Part shown: in pieces, positions 59,501-64,000 of the stretch
Position numbering within the stretch: position 1 is the first letter of the stretch
How the letters are laid out: every line of letters begins with the position of its first letter
Notes under the pieces: model-generated
What the model saw: the letters and a program-made list of their open reading frames with translations, nothing else
Told to the model about the DNA's origin: nothing
Databases searched by the model: none
Source: Udeniomyces pyricola
Taxonomy: Eukaryota > Basidiomycota > Tremellomycetes > Cystofilobasidiales > Mrakiaceae
Reading direction: 5' to 3'
NCBI GenBank assembly: GCA_039545295.1
Contig: BCIK01000033.1
Span: 151,293-215,292, forward strand
DNA length: 64,000 bases
Made by a program: the position numbers and the translations under genes

Positions 59501-62055
59501 CCTCGGCGATTGATAGGCGCGATGATTTTCTGAAGTAGTCAGAATCCACTTTATCAATCTGCAGGCAGATAAGCATATCGTCAGATGGGTACTAGCTTCT
59601 AAAAGGAAAACGAGCGGGAATATTCATGAACACCACTTCACCTTTGAGTACGCAACGTCAATGACCGGCTCAAAGAAACGCAAAAGGATGATTTGGATGT
59701 TGGTCATGAAGCCGTCCGAAGACACAGTTTCCCTTGCGACCTAAGGTTTATGGGCAAGGCTTGGACTCGTCAGCTAGGTCCTCTCTAAATGACTGCGGGA
59801 TCTTGTGTTGGCACTGACCCTCATTCCAGACCGTTTTTCGTTTTTCCTTGTCGCGTTTGCAAAGAACTCCAGCACTGACTCTCTCGCCTCCGGTTTTGAT
59901 CGGACTATGTTGTTGAAGATGCTAAAGAGAGATTCCTGAACGTGACGGGAGTCGAGCGATGAACGAAGAATTGTCAGCCAAGCATGCCATCATCAGACGA
60001 CTTGCGGAGGGAGGGGGAGATTACACAACATACCTGCAAGATGAAGAGTGTGCCTTGAAGTGTCGACTGGGCACTTTCGATATCAGCTCGCTTTCGGTCC
60101 GTCGGATTGGAAAAGTGGGCCTTTGGGACATCGGGCTACTCAAATGCAGCGAAACATATCGTCAATCACATGAAAAACTACGAAGGAAAAGAAGGGGAGG
60201 AGGTGTGTTGGGAAAGATGAAAATGGGCTTACAAATTCTCGTGGGAATACGCTCAGCCTTGCGAGTGGACCAAGAAGTGACATGAACTCGATTTGGGGGG
60301 CGGTGGCCGAGGCAAGAAGCCAGATGGGCAACGTAGGAAGCTACCGAGAGCAGTGAAAACGTGATTCAAGCTTTAGATCCACCAGCGATTAGTTTTCATG
60401 ATACGGGACAGCCAATGACGCACCAAACTCGCGACCTCCTTCACCTCGGCGATGCGTCCGATCGCGCTGAGGTATGTTCTCCATCCATCGCCACCGAGAT
60501 CCTGGTTATCCTCTCTTTTGCCCTTCCAAAACTCTTGAAGAAGGAGATGAAGGATGGGAGTGAGGATCTCTTTGCCAAACTCGTTGTCATCGCTGAACTT
60601 GATGGCAAGATCAGCAAGAAGGGCTTGGAATGGAAGCGACGAAAGGTGCTTTGAGGGAATCGGATGTGTTGGCGAAGGGTTTAGAACCGAGAGTAGGATG
60701 GGCAAGAATTCTTCGGGTCCCAGAGGCTTGCTGTAAATAGTGACGGCAGACAGTACGAATAGATGATGGGTAACATCAACAAGAGCGGTTCGGTATCTAG
60801 CCGGTCCATCTACGGAAAAGTGCGAAACTCACTCCGCCGGTTGAGGGAACATGCCAGGATCCTTCAGCGATTCGCCCATGTATCCTACGATGGCCTGTTT
60901 GAGGACTTCGTAACTCTCGCTCCAGCTCTCGACATCTGCGGAGGTGTAGCCCTATATATGGTTTCAGCATGACAGCAGGGTGTCATTAGACTGGATGAGA
61001 TGCTCGGCGGAAGCGGCAAGACTGCCCGACTCACCTGCTTCTCGGCTCCAAGCTTGTATGACTGAAGCCGCCTCCAGCAGCCTACGAGGTATTCAAACGT
61101 TGTCTCGTTTTCTGGCAATGATGCAAGCACTTGAAGTTCGTCTACGTCATCGCTAATGTCGTAAAGTTGAGTAAAAAGGCAAGTGAGAAAGGACGCGTTC
61201 AGTCGCGTTCGGTGCGGAGACAGGCTGCCACTTCACGCCAGCAGCGGTCTTACGACATAGATCCAGGGTCGAGAGACAGTCGAGCAAGGATGATTCGGTC
61301 CACAAGCGATGGTGATGACTGCAGGGGGGTAGATTGACCTGTAGATCAGGCAGGGCGAGCGTCGTTAGTGGCAGGCCTGACAGACGGACCCGACCGCGTG
61401 CGTGACCGACGAACCTTCTGCTATGAGCTCAGTCGAGAGTTCCTTGAGCCAGCATACGCGCCAATCTGAGGCATCCGCTCTCTCTCTCTGCGGTAGCAAC
61501 GATATGAATACATTGGTCAGGGACATATACGCGTGGACGAAGCGCGGGTGAGAGCTGCGATCGGGATGATGGGAGAAGTCGATGTCGTGGCAACTTACGT
61601 CGAGGGTGATGGCGAACACGCTCGCCACTACATCGCTAACCCAAGCCGAGTAGGGTTGGGAAGGCGACGACTTGGCAGCCGGCTTTGGTGCGATCGGGCG
61701 AGCTGCCGGAGGAGTAACGGTGGAGGTGGAGGTCGGCTTCTTGGGCGCGATAGAGATCGGCTTAGGAGCGACAGCGGGAGCGGTGGCCGGCTTGGCTGAA
61801 GCTGCTGGCGTGACAGAGGATGTGGGGGTTGGAGATGCTGCCTTAGAGGGCGTGGTTGAAGGGGTGGAGGAAAGCGCAGGCGTGGAAGGGGCTGAAGATG
61901 AAGCGGATGGATTGAGGCGGGCGAGTCGAGCGAGGCGGATCTGGGAGCCAAGGGATAAGTGAGGGTGTAAGCTGGCTGAGCGGGATGAATTGCGATGGGA
62001 GATTTGGTGAAATCATCACCTTTGTGGCCTCGTCTTGGTCTGAGGGATCTGACAT
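56518..62055 (-). CDS. UFD2: Ubiquitin conjugation factor E4, U-box protein UFD2
   Basis: E4 ligase that extends ubiquitin chains on substrates delivered by Cdc48. The first exons are 62055-62020 (MSDPSDQDEATK) and 61940-61599, giving a Ser/Thr/Pro/Ala-rich N-terminus before VSDVVASVFAITLD. The long middle (61.6-57 kb, many short exons) encodes the helical core. Recognisable pieces are the segment around 59560-59290 and AFVEAVAKEGRSYKKEIFES near 57245-57180. The C-terminal exons 56963-56929, 56851-56718 and 56621-56518 join in phase and encode the U-box: IPDEFLDPLLYTLMREPVIL, then TTIDLSTIKSHLL and DPTDPFNRVPLKL. These match the yeast Ufd2 U-box closely. The start was chosen at ATG 62055 because exon 1 splices in phase to the conserved RLARL block. 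Internal exon borders were not all fixed. Confidence 0.95.
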
Positions 62056-63963
62056 GGCAAAGAAGACGGTCGAGACAAGCTGAAGAGGGTTGATGGTACG
62101 TTGATCGGCGGAGGGTTAGACTGGGCGATGATGATGATGAGCAGGCGATTATATGGTTCATCGATATCTGCCCGTTGGACAAACAGGTTACGTAACCAGT
62201 CGCCGTCTTGAGCGCATTATCGGCGATAACATGTAACAGTCTTATGTCACCGGTCACCCACCACCTGATACAATGTCGGCCACATCTTTTGACAGTCTCA
62301 CCCATTGCTCTATCATATGATGCGTAGGTATACGTCGAAAGATATATATGATCTCAATCCCTCACCCCGCCAACAGAGTGAGCCATCTACTTTTTGTCGT
62401 TCAGCCGAGGCGCCGCGTCGTGCGTTGCTCATGTTCGTGCGAACGTTGCTTTGATCAGATGAGAACGCCTCACAACCATATTGGTGTCCACTTGATCATC
62501 CAGAGCAAAACGAGATCTCAATCTTTTTTTTTCGGCGGTCTGGAAGAACGGTGTTCTGGGACGGCTGAGGGAATTTTCGTTCACCGAGCGCGATCGAGGT
62601 ATAGTTAACTGGTTCGCGGTATCGCCCTAGCAGGTCCAAGGACGCGCGCGTGATGGATGAGTAGTCATTTTCAGCTGAGTCGACGCCTCGTGAGAACGCA
62701 TACAGCCGTAGACGCGATGCGACTAGAGTAAGAAGGTGCTGGCGACGAGCAAGATGAGACGACAAGGGACAAGAGACAGAAATGAAGGGGGGGGGGGCGT
62801 TGAAGATGACACAAGGTGGGGGGTAGGAGGTCAAGGGACAGGGCCAAAAATCGCAACGTTTTTGAGGGAGAAGCAGCAACTCAGCCCGACTCAGTCAGCT
62901 CCAATCATCTCGGCCACGTGGCCAAGAAACCGTCGCTCACGAGAGACCGTTTGGGACTTGTTGATACGCTCCCTCCTGCATTGATAACACATCAGTACGC
63001 ATATTCCAATCCTACTGGCCCATATCTTCCTCTTCGTGTCCTTCACCGGGTTTGAATCCATCTGAGCTTTCTCATGTGGTTAATCCATCTGCCTACTCCA
63101 TACTGACCGATCCTTGTTCGTTACTCTCATCGACAGGCCTTTGTCGATTGTCGCCCAACAGCGACGAGCATTTCGACGCGTGAGTTTTGATTTCCTTTTT
63201 CTTTGCCCCTCACTACTTCCTCTGCCTCCTTCGCTACCGGACCCATGGTACTTTTCATTCATCGTGTCCGTCTGTCTCATCCCTCGTGTACTGGTGTCGC
63301 GCAAAACGTTGCTCGAAGCCACAGCGCATACGTGACGACCGTCATGCCTCGATGTGCTGCGTTGATCGCTTCGGCATCTCTGCGGTTTGGCCCAGGGCAC
63401 TTCCACAGTCGCTGACCATATCGCTTTTCATATCATTCTTGCCACACTTCCTCACAGCGATAGGTCATCGCTTTACACGGTCCTTTTACGACATACATCG
63501 GGTGCGCATGGCCCGGACTGACCCACTTGCGCGAGCACCCCTCCGCCGTGGCCTTCATCGTTTACCTCACGGATGCCTACTTCTCCTCAACCCTTTCACT
63601 ACACCGGTGTCTTTCCAGTCGCTGCGTTACTACGTGGACGAGTCACCAACTCTCGACCATCCTCGACGTGTGTCTAGTCTCCAGCCCTGGGCCCCACATG
63701 ACCGTGTAGCCTAGTCATTGTGGGTACATTTCGATCACATTCCGATATCGACTCACACCCGGAACCATATCTGTACATGTGTTGATCCTTATGCTGCTCT
63801 TGTCAACTGTCCTTTCCTACCTAACTCGCTCAGGTCGTGCGGTTTATCATGTCGCAACCTTCGCTCATGCGTACGTCTGTCTTTCACTCATGTCTGCACT
63901 GGTCATCACCAACCGTCCTTCTGTACTCTGTGGTCCATGCCCACCGTCCGCCACCATCAACTC
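62056..63963. other. Unresolved region upstream of UFD2
   Basis: 1.9 kb. The first few hundred bases should be the UFD2 promoter. A G11 run (62787-62797) again reads C on the UFD2 strand. On the + strand, a stretch of about 63137-63715 has splice-like signals (acceptors near 63137 and 63474, donor near 63180) and one frame reading ALHGPF...LREHPSAVAFIVYL, but I cannot assemble a start, an in-phase exon chain or a family. It may be an uncharacterised gene or noncoding. Confidence 0.3.
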
Positions 63964-64000
63964 GCTTCCTTAGCTCAGCGGTAGAGCGCGACACTAGTAA
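63964..64000 (+). tRNA. tRNA-Thr (AGT), 5' part, cut by window end
   Basis: The first 37 bases of a tRNA. Acceptor strand GCTTCCT is followed by TA, then a D arm with stem GCTC/GAGC around loop AGCGGTA, one base, and anticodon stem CGACA with loop CTAGTAA. The anticodon is AGT (Thr). TAGCTCAGCGGTAGAGC is a good internal A box for RNA polymerase III. The 3' half lies outside, so pairing of the acceptor and anticodon stems cannot be checked. Confidence 0.88.

Noticed and set aside
1..64000. Transposons, CRISPR arrays, plasmid or viral genes, secondary metabolite cluster
   Set aside because: No transposase, integrase, reverse transcriptase, long terminal or inverted repeats, spacer-repeat arrays, or PKS/NRPS/terpene core genes were seen.

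Overview
This is nuclear DNA of an intron-rich fungus, most likely a basidiomycete. Almost every gene is cut by short GT-AG introns of roughly 45-150 nt. The gene set includes a chitin synthase, a GPI-anchored GH16 wall hydrolase, an MNN1-type mannosyltransferase, IML1, UFD2 and a cofactor-independent phosphoglycerate mutase. Intron density argues against an intron-poor smut and fits a Tremellomycetes-like or similar basidiomycete, but the species cannot be named from this window. There is no bacterial, plasmid, viral or CRISPR signature. I support 17 protein genes and one tRNA, the first and last cut by the window edges. I built the exon models by hand; in the completed models the exon lengths sum to an exact multiple of three with consistent phases.

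Layout, left to right. A MAPK kinase (-) runs off the left end. RPS19 (-) and a vip1-like RRM protein (+) are head to head across 0.8 kb. A two-finger AN1 zinc protein (+) converges on an F-box-like protein (-). An 11-exon MFS transporter (-) is divergent from an IVY1-like BAR/coiled-coil protein (+). A 28-exon chitin synthase (-) is followed upstream by a GPI-anchored GH16 protein (-), giving two cell-wall genes side by side. IML1 (-, 7.8 kb, GATOR1/SEACIT subunit) is followed by a 2.3 kb gene-poor stretch. Next come TSPO (+), the 15-exon phosphoglycerate mutase (+), an O-fucosyltransferase-like type II membrane protein (+) and a GT71 mannosyltransferase (+), the last two being neighbouring Golgi-type glycosyltransferases. 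A mitochondrial protein of unknown function (-) is divergent from a mitochondrial NAD+/folate-type carrier (+). UFD2 (-), an unresolved 1.9 kb region and the 5' part of tRNA-Thr(AGT) close the window.

The genes do not form one pathway. Two local themes stand out: cell wall and glycosylation (chitin synthase, GH16, fucosyltransferase-like, GT71), and growth, stress and protein turnover (MAPKK, IML1, IVY1-like, UFD2, AN1 protein).

The most unusual signals are structural. Long poly-C tracts, some with N calls, recur inside introns and always read C on the sense strand of the host gene, up to 65 nt in the GH16 gene. Microexons of 10-21 nt are common. Several genes start with a coding exon of only 15-36 nt. 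A class of 5' splice sites of the form GTTNGT recurs. One 13-base motif occurs three times, only in intergenic DNA.
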